From Lacihabitans sp. CCS-44 (GTDB lineage Bacteria > Bacteroidota > Bacteroidia > Cytophagales > Spirosomataceae), in assembly GCF_024343735.1 (NCBI RefSeq), contig NZ_RJUE01000009.1, forward strand, positions 1 to 64,000: a stretch of 64,000 bases of DNA. Reading direction: 5' to 3'. Numbering within the stretch: the first letter of the stretch is position 1; every line of letters starts with the position of its first letter. This document shows, piece after piece, positions 8,874-16,681 of this stretch. Position numbers and translations under genes: made by a program. Under the pieces are notes generated by a model that searched no databases, was not told the DNA's origin, and worked only from the letters and a program-made list of their open reading frames with translations.

Positions 8874-8904
8874 TTTGACAGAATCATTTTTTTGCCTAAT
8901 TTTG
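8874..8904 (+). promoter_or_regulatory. Bacteroidota-type promoter of tRNA-His
   Basis: TTTG at 8874-8877 and TAATTTTG at 8897-8904 are separated by 19 bp. This is an exact match to the Bacteroidota housekeeping promoter (TTTG, 19-21 bp, TAnnTTTG). The mature tRNA begins 17 bp after the -7 box. Confidence 0.82.
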
Positions 8905-8920
8905 CACTCCAATTCAATAC

Positions 8921-8995
8921 GGAGGTTATAGCTCAGTTGGTTAGAGCACTGGTTTGTGGTGCCGGGGGTCGTGGGTTCGAGCCCCATTAGCCTCC
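8921..8995 (+). tRNA. tRNA-His (anticodon GTG)
   Basis: The cloverleaf folds fully: the acceptor stem GAGGTTA pairs with TAGCCTC, and an extra G at 8921 (the -1 guanosine special to histidine tRNA) faces C at 8995. The D arm is GCTCAGTTGGTTAGAGC and the T loop contains GTTCGAG. The anticodon GTG is at 8956-8958. CCA is not encoded; the next bases are CCG. The combination of the GTG anticodon and the G-1:C73 pair makes the identity secure. It has its own promoter and terminator, so it is a single-gene unit. Confidence 0.96.
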
Positions 8996-9163
8996 CCGTA
9001 TTTAGCGAGTCTTTTTAAGACTCGCTTTTTTTATGTCCTTTTCTCAAAAATTACTAGCAAAAATAATTCGTACGTCGCCCCATTAGTCGGGATGCCGCAG
9101 CACGGGATGCCGCACCACTCCCCATATTTAGCGAGTCTTTTTAAGACTCGCTTTTTTTATGTC
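8992..9163 (+). repeat. Duplicated tRNA 3' end and terminator around a small GC-rich insert
   Basis: The 46-bp segment 8992-9037 (last bases of tRNA-His plus terminator) recurs at 9118-9163 with one mismatch, so a second complete terminator stands at 9130-9158. The tRNA's GCCCCATTAG (8981-8990) also recurs at 9077-9086. Between these pieces is a GC-rich stretch made of two copies of CGGGATGCCGCA (9088-9099 and 9103-9114), very unlike the AT-rich surroundings. It may be a remnant of a duplicated tRNA or of an attachment site. Confidence 0.85.
9004..9032 (+). terminator. Terminator of tRNA-His, first copy
   Basis: AGCGAGTCTT (9004-9013) and AAGACTCGCT (9017-9026) form a 10-bp perfect stem with a TTT loop, followed by seven T. 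An almost identical copy lies 126 bp downstream. Confidence 0.92.
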
Positions 9164-9348
9164 TTTTTTTGAAAATTATTCATGTGAATTAGAATTGTCA
9201 GATGAAGTACTCGACTCTTTGATTTATGGAACATGCTTTACTATAAATCTCAAAGAGCTTCTAAAACCTTTCGAGATTCATTCGTTTTTGCGAGAAAAAT
9301 CAAAAATTGAGATTTTTTGATGAATTTATTTTAATAATTCCTTAACAA

Positions 9349-9379
9349 TTTGCAGGAATTCAATATTTGGGTATATTTG
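9349..9379 (+). promoter_or_regulatory. Promoter of the alpha-E / Anbu / transglutaminase genes
   Basis: TTTG at 9349-9352 and TATATTTG at 9372-9379, spaced 19 bp, match the Bacteroidota consensus exactly. The start codon lies 24 bp downstream, so the leader is short. Confidence 0.75.
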
Positions 9380-9402
9380 AAATATAATAAAACCAAAGAA
9401 AA

Positions 9403-10350
9403 ATGTTAAGTAGAGTTGCTAATTCCATCTATTGGATGAATCGCTACATTGAGCGAGTTGAAAATTACGCTCGTTTTGTAAGTGTCAATATCAATCTTTC
9501 TTATGATTTGCCTGGAATGATTTCTGAGCACTGGGGTTTGTTGCTCGAAGCCACACACGACAAAGAAACTTTTGACAAGCTCTATCCAGAAGAAACCGAA
9601 GATAAGATAATTTATTTTATAACCTTTGATCCTCAAAACCCAAACTCTATCTATAATATTCTAGGCAATGCCCGTGAAAACGCAAGAACGGTAAAAGAAA
9701 CTCTCCCAAAAGAAATCTGGGAGCACTTAAATAGTTTCTATTTGAGTTTCAAGCAATTTTCTACAAACAAAAAACTTGACTTTGAGGAACTTCCCAAATT
9801 TTATGAAAACATAAAACAGCAGTGCCAGCTCTTTGCAGGCATGATAGACGGCACTTTGCTCAGAGATGAAGCCTATTATTTTGCAAACATGGGTAAGTTT
9901 TTAGAAAGAACCGACAAAACCTCTAGGTTTTTGGATATTGGGTATTTCAACTTTAAGTCTGTTTCAGACGTTAAAACCGCCAATCCTCAGGATTTGTTGG
10001 TTTGGTCGGCAGTGTTGAAATCGGTAAGTGCTTTTAATATGTATCGCCAACAATATAAAAGCTTAAAACAGGAAAACATCATAGAGTTTTTGATAAAAGA
10101 CCGTGATTTTCCGAGGGCTATTTGTCATAGCATAAAGAAAGCTGAATACGCCATCTATAGAATTTCAGGAACTAGGCCTCAAGATAGCTATTCAAACAAT
10201 GCAGAAAAGTCTATCACTCAGCTAAAGCACGAAATTGACTTCACAGAAACTAGCGAAATTATCAAATATGGGCTGCACAAATACTTGAATGACTTTCAGG
10301 TAAAAAACAACAATATAGACCAAGAAATATTTAAGGTCTATTTTGCCTAG
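9403..10350 (+). CDS. Alpha-E domain protein (DUF403)
   Basis: The 315-residue protein opens with MLSRVANSIYWMNRYIERVENYARF, shown here only as its typical start MLSRVANSIYWMNRY, the hallmark of the alpha-E (DUF403) family. The remainder is all-helical with FLERTDKTSRFLD in the middle, also conserved. In many genomes this family is encoded with a circularly permuted ATP-grasp enzyme, a transglutaminase and the Anbu peptidase, forming a proposed peptide-making and peptide-processing system of unknown product. Here Anbu and the transglutaminase follow, but the ATP-grasp partner is not in the window. Cytoplasmic by sequence. Confidence 0.9.
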   Translation: MLSRVANSIYWMNRYIERVENYARFVSVNINLSYDLPGMISEHWGLLLEATHDKETFDKLYPEETEDKIIYFITFDPQNPNSIYNILGNARENARTVKETLPKEIWEHLNSFYLSFKQFSTNKKLDFEELPKFYENIKQQCQLFAGMIDGTLLRDEAYYFANMGKFLERTDKTSRFLDIGYFNFKSVSDVKTANPQDLLVWSAVLKSVSAFNMYRQQYKSLKQENIIEFLIKDRDFPRAICHSIKKAEYAIYRISGTRPQDSYSNNAEKSITQLKHEIDFTETSEIIKYGLHKYLNDFQVKNNNIDQEIFKVYFA

Positions 10351-10379
10351 TTTGGGGAAATAATACAGACCAAATACAC

Positions 10380-10387
10380 TAAATTTG
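10380..10387 (+). promoter_or_regulatory. Possible internal promoter before the Anbu gene
   Basis: TAAATTTG at 10380-10387 matches the -7 box. A TTTG stands 25 bp upstream (10351-10354), longer than the usual spacing. It could give separate expression of the peptidase gene starting at 10414. Confidence 0.35.
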
Positions 10388-10413
10388 CGTCGAAACAATA
10401 TTACAACAATAAA

Positions 10414-11136
10414 ATGACTTTTTGTTTAGGAGTAAAAACAGCCCAAGGATTAGTAGCTATTTCAGACAGAAGAATAACCTCAGGAAGTGAGGTTTCGAGC
10501 GAAAAAAAGCTCTCGGTTCACCAAGTAAAAAATCATTCATTGTTTATAATGACAGCCGGTTTGAGGTCTGTGAGAGACAAAGCTATCACATATTTTCAGG
10601 AAGTTTTAGACAAAGAAGACAATAATTTTGACAAGTTATTTCTGGCAGTAAATGCATTTGGGAATCAATTAAAAAGAGTAGCAGCAGAAGATAAGGAATC
10701 TTTAATTAATGCTGGATTGAGATTTAACCTATCGGCAATAGTTGGAGGTCAACTACAAAACGACAAAGAACACAAGTTGTTTCTGCTATACCCCGAAGGT
10801 AACTGGATTGAGGTAACAGAAGGTTCTCAGTTTATAATTATAGGCAACTCTGGTTATGGAAAACCTATTTTGCATAGAAACATAAAATATTCAAGTCCGT
10901 TTGAAGAAGTTTTAAAATTGGGATTCTTGGCTTTTGACTCAACAAGAGTGAGTGCCAATGATGTAGATTTTCCGATTGATGTGCTAATTTATGAAAAAGA
11001 CAGCTTCAACATTGTGGAGCATACTTTCGAAAAACATGACTTAGAACACATCTCATATCAGTGGAACGCTCTACTCAACAACTCTGTACAAAAACTACCC
11101 ATAGACTGGATAGACCCTTTACTTAGAAAAAAATAA
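10414..11136 (+). CDS. Anbu proteasome-like peptidase
   Basis: The 240-residue protein begins MTFCLGVKTAQGLVAISDRR. Removal of the initiator Met would expose Thr2, the N-terminal nucleophile of Ntn hydrolases, and the D-R-R that follows is characteristic of the 'ancestral beta subunit' (Anbu/BPH) family. Anbu assembles into open helical rings related to proteasome beta rings. The length is usual for the family. It sits 63 bp after the alpha-E gene and 1 bp before the transglutaminase gene, the conserved neighbourhood for Anbu. Catalytic residues appear intact; the natural substrate is unknown for the family. Confidence 0.9.
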   Translation: MTFCLGVKTAQGLVAISDRRITSGSEVSSEKKLSVHQVKNHSLFIMTAGLRSVRDKAITYFQEVLDKEDNNFDKLFLAVNAFGNQLKRVAAEDKESLINAGLRFNLSAIVGGQLQNDKEHKLFLLYPEGNWIEVTEGSQFIIIGNSGYGKPILHRNIKYSSPFEEVLKLGFLAFDSTRVSANDVDFPIDVLIYEKDSFNIVEHTFEKHDLEHISYQWNALLNNSVQKLPIDWIDPLLRKK

Positions 11137-11137
11137 G

Positions 11138-11986
11138 ATGATTTTAGAAGTTGAGCATCAACTAAGCTATTCGTACTCTGACTATGTGGGTCTCAACCCA
11201 CATTATTTTTTCTTAAGCCCTAAACCTACCCCCTACCAGTACCTTATAATTCATGAGCTTGGTATATTGCCTAAGCCTGATTTGCTTAATAAAAATATTG
11301 ACCAAGAAGGCAATATACAACATGTATGTTTTATAAATCAAAGATTAAAAACCTTTGAAGTAAGTTCAAAATTCAGTATAAAAACTGACAATTTCAAAGG
11401 ACTTAACTTCGTGTTTTTTCCATTTGAATGTGCCAAAATACCATTTAAGTATCCGCAAAGGATGGAAAAATATGTTGAGTTTATCTTAAATAGTAAAGTA
11501 ATATCAGATCAAGTAAAGGAATATGCCTTGAGTGTTGCAGAAAAAGCAAATTACAGCACAATTGATTTTTTAATGGAAGTAACCACACAAATACACAAAA
11601 ACTTTCGTTATATCTCTAGAGAACGGGGAGACGCAGTCTCGGCCGACGAAACCCTAAAAAGCCAGAGTGGTTCCTGCAGAGATTTTTCGGTTTTTATGAT
11701 AGAAGTGTGTGCTTCAGTAGGTATTCTTGCTAGATTTGTGAGTGGCTATTTGTATGGAAGCGAATTACATCAACATGATTTGCATGCCTGGGTAGAAGTA
11801 CTTCTCCCTGGTGGTGGGTGGCGAGGATTTGACCCAACTGAGGGACGAGTTGTAGATAAAAATTATATTGCCTTAGCTGCTTCAATAGAATCAGCAGGCC
11901 TTAATCCTGTGAGAGGAACTTTTAGGGCTTCAGGGCACATTGACTCAGTACTAAACACACTGGTTACTATTAAAGAAACAAAGTAA
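11138..11986 (+). CDS. Transglutaminase-family cysteine peptidase of the alpha-E/Anbu system
   Basis: The 282-residue protein has an N-terminal beta domain (LEVEHQLSYSYSDYV) and a C-terminal transglutaminase core. The catalytic triad is visible as Cys in SGSCRDFSVF (about 180), His in HDLHAWVEV (about 217) and Asp in GFDPTEG (about 232). Such proteins usually hydrolyse amide bonds. The gene begins 1 bp after the Anbu stop, so the two are almost certainly co-translated. No signal peptide, which suggests it acts in the cytoplasm beside Anbu. Confidence 0.9.
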   Translation: MILEVEHQLSYSYSDYVGLNPHYFFLSPKPTPYQYLIIHELGILPKPDLLNKNIDQEGNIQHVCFINQRLKTFEVSSKFSIKTDNFKGLNFVFFPFECAKIPFKYPQRMEKYVEFILNSKVISDQVKEYALSVAEKANYSTIDFLMEVTTQIHKNFRYISRERGDAVSADETLKSQSGSCRDFSVFMIEVCASVGILARFVSGYLYGSELHQHDLHAWVEVLLPGGGWRGFDPTEGRVVDKNYIALAASIESAGLNPVRGTFRASGHIDSVLNTLVTIKETK

Positions 11987-12116
11987 TACACTAGAACAAG
12001 TACATACTTTATTTCAAATTTAATAATAAAAGATGCTGATTACATTGATAAGCAAAACAATAGTAGTTTAAAAAAAATTGCTAAAAATATAAGACTAAAA
12101 AACCGAAAACTAATGT

Positions 12117-12124
12117 TAAATTTG
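12117..12124 (+). promoter_or_regulatory. -7 element before glmM
   Basis: TAAATTTG matches TAnnTTTG, and lies 20 bp before the GTG start of the next gene. No convincing TTTG element is found 17-23 bp upstream. Confidence 0.4.
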
Positions 12125-12144
12125 AACCCTAATTTATATTCTAC

Positions 12145-13542
12145 GTGACGTTAATAAAATCTATATCTGGAATTAGAGGTACTATTGGAGGAAAAAGTGG
12201 AGAATGTTTAACTCCACTTGATGTTGTGAAATTTACTGCCGCCTTTGCAGCAACAATTCTAAGTAAACCTGAAGTAAACAAAAAAGTTGTGCTTGGTAGA
12301 GATGCCCGTCCTTCGGGCAAAATGGTATCAGACTTAGTAACTGCCACTCTTACAGGCATGGGTATTGATGTGGTAGATTTAGGCCTTTCCACCACTCCTA
12401 CTGTAGAAATGGCTGTGCCACTGGAAAATGCTGGTGGAGGAATAATACTAACAGCAAGTCACAATCCTATACAGTGGAATGCCTTAAAGCTGCTAAATGA
12501 GAAGGGAGAATTCATCTCCGGCTCTGATGGTGAAAAACTACTTGAAATTGCCAAAAATGAAGATTTTACCTTCGCAGAAGTCAAACAACTTGGTAAATAC
12601 GAAATCAACGATACCTATCTTCAAAAACATATAGATGCTATACTGAAGCTATCTTCTGTAAACGCAGAAGCTATTAAAAGTGCCAACTTCAAAATAGTTG
12701 TAGATGCAGTAAACTCTTCTGGAGGTTTTGCTGTGCCTCTTTTATTAAAAGCCTTAGGCGTTGAAGAAATCAAGGAACTGAACTGTGAACCAACAGGGAT
12801 ATTTGCTCATAATCCTGAGCCACTTCCTGAAAACCTCAGAGAAATTTCTGGTGAAATGAAAAAAGGTGACTATGACCTAGGCATTGTGGTTGACCCTGAC
12901 GTTGACAGATTAGCTTTGATATGTGAAGACGGTGAACCATTTGGCGAAGAATATACCTTGGTAGCGGTAGCTGATTATATTTTAAGCATTAACAAAAAGC
13001 AAAAAAATACGACCGTTTCCAATTTATCCTCTACAATGGCACTTAAAGACGTAACCGAAAAACATGGAGGCGAGTATTTTTCGGCCTCTGTGGGTGAGGT
13101 AAACGTGGTGGAAAAAATGAAAGAAATGGGCTCTATAATAGGTGGTGAAGGCAATGGAGGAATTATCTTCCCAGAACTTCATTATGGAAGAGATGCTCTA
13201 GTTGGCATCGCACTGTTCCTTACCCATTTGGCCAAATTCAATAAACCCGTTGGTTTTTTAAGAAAAAAATACCCGAATTATTTCATTGCCAAAAAGAAAA
13301 TTGAGCTTGATCAAGGCACCAATGTTGATTTGATTTTGGAAAAAATTCAAAAAAAATACACTAAGTATAATCTGGATACAAGAGATGGCGTAAAAATCCA
13401 TTTCGATAAAGAATGGGTACATTTGAGAAAATCTAATACTGAGCCCATAATAAGAATTTATGCAGAGAGTGAATTTGAGACTAAGGCAGACAACCTTGCA
13501 GATAAAATAATTCAAGACATAAAAGAATTGATGACTGCCTAA
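12145..13542 (+). CDS. glmM: Phosphoglucosamine mutase
   Basis: The 465-residue enzyme is an alpha-D-phosphohexomutase. The N-terminus is SISGIRGTIGG, the phosphoserine loop is TASHNPIQWNALK near residue 104, the magnesium loop DPDVDRLAL is near residue 252, the sugar-binding GEGNGG near 333, and the phosphate-binding RKSNTEPIIRIYAE at the C-terminus. The Bacteroidota GlmM group converts glucosamine-6-phosphate to glucosamine-1-phosphate for peptidoglycan and LPS precursors. The start is GTG; the upstream frame offers no better ATG. It stands alone with a -7 box just upstream. A phosphomannomutase/phosphoglucomutase role cannot be excluded by sequence alone. Confidence 0.85.
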   Translation: MTLIKSISGIRGTIGGKSGECLTPLDVVKFTAAFAATILSKPEVNKKVVLGRDARPSGKMVSDLVTATLTGMGIDVVDLGLSTTPTVEMAVPLENAGGGIILTASHNPIQWNALKLLNEKGEFISGSDGEKLLEIAKNEDFTFAEVKQLGKYEINDTYLQKHIDAILKLSSVNAEAIKSANFKIVVDAVNSSGGFAVPLLLKALGVEEIKELNCEPTGIFAHNPEPLPENLREISGEMKKGDYDLGIVVDPDVDRLALICEDGEPFGEEYTLVAVADYILSINKKQKNTTVSNLSSTMALKDVTEKHGGEYFSASVGEVNVVEKMKEMGSIIGGEGNGGIIFPELHYGRDALVGIALFLTHLAKFNKPVGFLRKKYPNYFIAKKKIELDQGTNVDLILEKIQKKYTKYNLDTRDGVKIHFDKEWVHLRKSNTEPIIRIYAESEFETKADNLADKIIQDIKELMTA

Positions 13543-13634
13543 TTTTTATAAAAAATTAGTAATGTTTTCAATAAAATATTAAGTTTACAAAGAAGCAGGA
13601 AATTAACCTTCCTGTTTCTTTCTTTTAAGAAAGA

Positions 13635-14609
13635 ATGCAAAACCAAAAGCCATTGGTAAGTGTACATTTACTCACTTACAATCACGCCAAATTCATTACT
13701 CAGTCGATAGAAAGTGTTGTAAATCAAAAGACTAACTTCTCTTTCGAAATTATCATTGGCGACGACCACTCAACCGATGGTACCAGCCAGATTGTTGACC
13801 AATACGCTGCAGAATACCCTGAGCTCATAAAAGTAGTAAGAGGCAAAACTAACGGTGGTCCGCAACCGAACTCTATACGAATACTCGAAAACTCACAAGG
13901 CAAATACATGGCGGCCCTTGAGGGTGACGACTATTGGATAGACCCCTTAAAACTCCAGAAACAGACAGATTTTATGGAGCAAAATCCAGACTTTGCCATT
14001 TGTTTCACCAATACACGAGTGGAGTTTTTTGAAAATAACGAAGAACCTTATTTGTTAAATTCAACTATAGAAAAGGACGTTTTTGAGCTTAAAGACCTAA
14101 TAGCTGAAACAGAAGTATGGTTTATGGGTACGGCTACACTTTTTTATACGATGTCTTCCATTTTTCCGGTGCAACCGTGGTTTCATAAAACCAAAAGTGG
14201 TGACATTCCAATGATTATGTTGGCCGCAAGACACGGAAAAATTAAATATTTACCAGACGTAACCGCCGCCTACAGAAGACATTCTGCGGGGGCAAGCAAT
14301 ACCGATCACAAAGACGACGCCAAGTTTTTGGAAAATAGAATAATGATGTACACCAATCTCGATAAAGATACAGGATACAAATTTCATGATAAGTTCAAAC
14401 GAAACTTGGGCGGCTGGTACTATTTATTGCTAAATTCAAAGCAATACCAGAGTTTGTATTTCAAAAAATTGAGAATTGCAGCCAAATACATTTCTTTGAT
14501 GTATCCAAATATACCTCAACTAAAACTAGTACTTAGAGACCATTTGATTCCACAATGGGTAATGGAAGTGACTAGAAAAATTAGGAGAGCTTTGGGTATG
14601 ATAAATTAA
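13635..14609 (+). CDS. Family 2 glycosyltransferase
   Basis: The 324-residue protein is a GT-A glycosyltransferase: VSVHLLTYNHAKFITQSIES at the N-terminus, FEIIIGDDHSTDGT as the nucleotide-binding loop, and ALEGDDYWIDP near residue 95 with the metal-binding acidic pair. The C-terminal third is basic and helical without a clear membrane span. Family members add sugars to lipid carriers or surface polysaccharides. It is a lone gene between glmM and lgt, so the acceptor cannot be inferred. It converges on lgt with 48 bp between stops. Confidence 0.87.
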   Translation: MQNQKPLVSVHLLTYNHAKFITQSIESVVNQKTNFSFEIIIGDDHSTDGTSQIVDQYAAEYPELIKVVRGKTNGGPQPNSIRILENSQGKYMAALEGDDYWIDPLKLQKQTDFMEQNPDFAICFTNTRVEFFENNEEPYLLNSTIEKDVFELKDLIAETEVWFMGTATLFYTMSSIFPVQPWFHKTKSGDIPMIMLAARHGKIKYLPDVTAAYRRHSAGASNTDHKDDAKFLENRIMMYTNLDKDTGYKFHDKFKRNLGGWYYLLLNSKQYQSLYFKKLRIAAKYISLMYPNIPQLKLVLRDHLIPQWVMEVTRKIRRALGMIN

Positions 14610-14657
14610 GAAGAAACTCATTAACAAAAAGGACCATCTAATTATTCGTTACAATAA

Positions 14658-15473
14658 TCATGCAATCGGCTTCTCTTTCAGAGCTCTCACCATCACAAGA
14701 ATACCAAAAAGAATGACCGGAATACTTAGAATTTGACCCATGTTTAAAGCCATCGTATCTTCAAATTTCTCTTGATTTTCTTTCAAAAACTCGTAGAAAA
14801 ATCTCAATCCAAATATCCAAACGAAGAAAATACCAGTCAATAAACCTCTTGGTGTTTTCGCCTTCCAACGTTCATACAAAAAGAATAATATCACAAAAAG
14901 CACCAAACAACTTATAGATTCATATAACTGTGCTGGATGACGTGGAACTTGCTCAAATTCAAAATTTTGCTTAAATAACACTCCCCAAGGCTTATCAGTG
15001 GCTTTTCCTACTATTTCGGAATTCATAAAATTACCAAATCTAATAAAAGCCCCTCCCAATGCACTCACGATTACCATACGGTCGGTCAGCCACAAATAAT
15101 CATAACTTGGGTTTCTTTTCTTAAAGATTATCAACCCTATCAATACACCGAAAGCAGCACCATGGCTTGCCAAGCCAGAATAAGGTGGAACGAGCATATC
15201 CCATAAAAAAGCCAATGGATTGTCCATAAAATGGCCGCCTTCATAAAACACATAATGACCGATCCTAGCACCTAAAACGATAGATAGAATCATGGTAAGC
15301 AGCAACTTATCCAAATCCTTTTCATCTCTGTTTTCGAATTTAAAAACTCGAGCAATTATCTGAAAGCCAATAAGAAATCCCATGGCAAACAAAAGACCAT
15401 ACCAACGAATTTCGAAAGTTCCTATTTTAACAATAGTTGGCGACACGTCCCACACTATTTGGTTGATTAACAT
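14658..15473 (-). CDS. lgt: Prolipoprotein diacylglyceryl transferase
   Basis: The 271-residue integral membrane protein has about seven hydrophobic segments and the Lgt signature FIRFGNFMNSEIVG near residue 135, plus an early RWYGLLFAMGF. Lgt moves a diacylglyceryl group from phosphatidylglycerol to the lipobox cysteine of lipoproteins in the inner membrane, the first step in maturing lipoproteins such as those at 17825, 21135 and 46791 in this window. Length and signature fit an intact enzyme. It is transcribed away from argC. Confidence 0.95.
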   Translation of the reverse strand: MLINQIVWDVSPTIVKIGTFEIRWYGLLFAMGFLIGFQIIARVFKFENRDEKDLDKLLLTMILSIVLGARIGHYVFYEGGHFMDNPLAFLWDMLVPPYSGLASHGAAFGVLIGLIIFKKRNPSYDYLWLTDRMVIVSALGGAFIRFGNFMNSEIVGKATDKPWGVLFKQNFEFEQVPRHPAQLYESISCLVLFVILFFLYERWKAKTPRGLLTGIFFVWIFGLRFFYEFLKENQEKFEDTMALNMGQILSIPVILFGILVMVRALKEKPIA

Positions 15474-15560
15474 CTTTAGATTTTATGATTTTGAAAAAGT
15501 AAAATTAACCTATATCATCAAAACAAACTAAAATTATTAAATTTCTTAACAAGATTTAAT

Positions 15561-15700
15561 TATTTTTGCAACGATAAGAAGCAAAATTGAGAATACTCCA
15601 TTTCATATCGCCCTTTCGAAGACCGATTCGAAACACCCTCCGATGAGATTTACCTCATCCGAAATATTCTTTTTTATCATTTTTTCAAAAAACTTATTTT
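15561..15700 (+). promoter_or_regulatory. argC promoter and leader with two hairpins
   Basis: TATTTTTG (15561-15568) fits the -7 box, giving a leader of about 125 nt. The leader contains two successive inverted repeats: TTTCGAA (15614-15620) with TTCGAAA (15627-15633), and GATGAG (15642-15647) with CTCATC (15654-15659), then a T-rich stretch from 15668. The layout could serve attenuation or regulator binding, but the stems are short and no known riboswitch is recognisable. Confidence 0.4.
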
Positions 15701-15701
15701 A

Positions 15702-16670
15702 ATGAACTCCATAAAAATTGGAATCATAGGTGGAGCTGGCTACACTGGCGGCGAACTACTAAGAATACTAATCAATCATCCATCAGCGGAATTGGTATTT
15801 GTCAATTCTCAGAGCCAAGCTGGCAAGCCAGTTTATAGCACGCACACCGATTTACTGGGCGAAACTGAGTTACTTTTCACCGATAAATTGCCATTTGAGT
15901 CGGTTGATGTAATATTCCTTTGTTCAGGACATGGACAATCGGCCAAGTTTTTGGCTGAGAACAATGTACCTAATTCAGTTAAAATAATAGACCTAAGTAC
16001 CGACTACCGAGACGAAACAAACGGTTTTGTATATGGTTTGCCAGAACTGAATCGTGAGAGAATAAAAACTTCAAATAAAATAGCCAATCCAGGTTGCTTT
16101 GCTACTTCTATTCAGTTAGCCTTGCTTCCATTAGCGGCAAATGGCTTATTAAATTCTGAGATACATGTAAGTGCAGTAACGGGCTCTACTGGTGCAGGAC
16201 AGTCGCTTAGTCCTTCCACGCACTTTAGCTGGAGGAGCAGCAATATATCTATCTATAAGGCATTTACGCATCAACACTTGGCTGAAATTGGCCAAAGTTT
16301 AAAGCAGCTTCAAACCGGATTTGAAAAAGAGATAAACTTCATTCCTTACCGAGGAAATTTTACACGAGGTATTATGGCAAATGTGTATTTGGACTTTGAT
16401 GGAACTTTAGAAAATGCTGTTGCTGTTTTTGAAAAATATTATGCCGAGCATCCTTTTTGTACCATTTCAAAAAGCCCAATAGACATCAAGCAAGTTGTAA
16501 ATACCAATAAGTGCATTTTGGAAATACAAAAACACGGCAATAAGCTTTTGATAACTTCAATTATCGATAACTTGGTAAAAGGAGCATCAGGTCAAGCGGT
16601 ACAAAACATGAACCTCGCCTTTGGATTGGCAGAAACGACTGGGTTAAATTTAAAAAGTGTAGGATTCTAA
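15702..16670 (+). CDS. argC: N-acetyl-gamma-glutamyl-phosphate reductase
   Basis: The 322-residue enzyme has the N-terminal NADP-binding GIIGGAGYTGGELLR, the active-site cysteine in NPGCFATSIQLA near residue 134, and the conserved VTGSTGAGQSLSP. ArgC reduces N-acetyl- (or in many Bacteroidota N-succinyl-) glutamyl phosphate to the semialdehyde, the third step of ornithine and arginine synthesis. The argD-like aminotransferase that performs the next step begins 11 bp downstream. The other arg genes (argB, argF', argG, argE) often clustered with these in relatives are absent here. Confidence 0.95.
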   Translation: MNSIKIGIIGGAGYTGGELLRILINHPSAELVFVNSQSQAGKPVYSTHTDLLGETELLFTDKLPFESVDVIFLCSGHGQSAKFLAENNVPNSVKIIDLSTDYRDETNGFVYGLPELNRERIKTSNKIANPGCFATSIQLALLPLAANGLLNSEIHVSAVTGSTGAGQSLSPSTHFSWRSSNISIYKAFTHQHLAEIGQSLKQLQTGFEKEINFIPYRGNFTRGIMANVYLDFDGTLENAVAVFEKYYAEHPFCTISKSPIDIKQVVNTNKCILEIQKHGNKLLITSIIDNLVKGASGQAVQNMNLAFGLAETTGLNLKSVGF

Positions 16671-16681
16671 AATCAAGAAAA

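Noticed and set aside
15614-15659. Rho-independent terminator or known riboswitch before argC
   Set aside because: Stems are short, the T tract is too distant, and no known riboswitch consensus fits.
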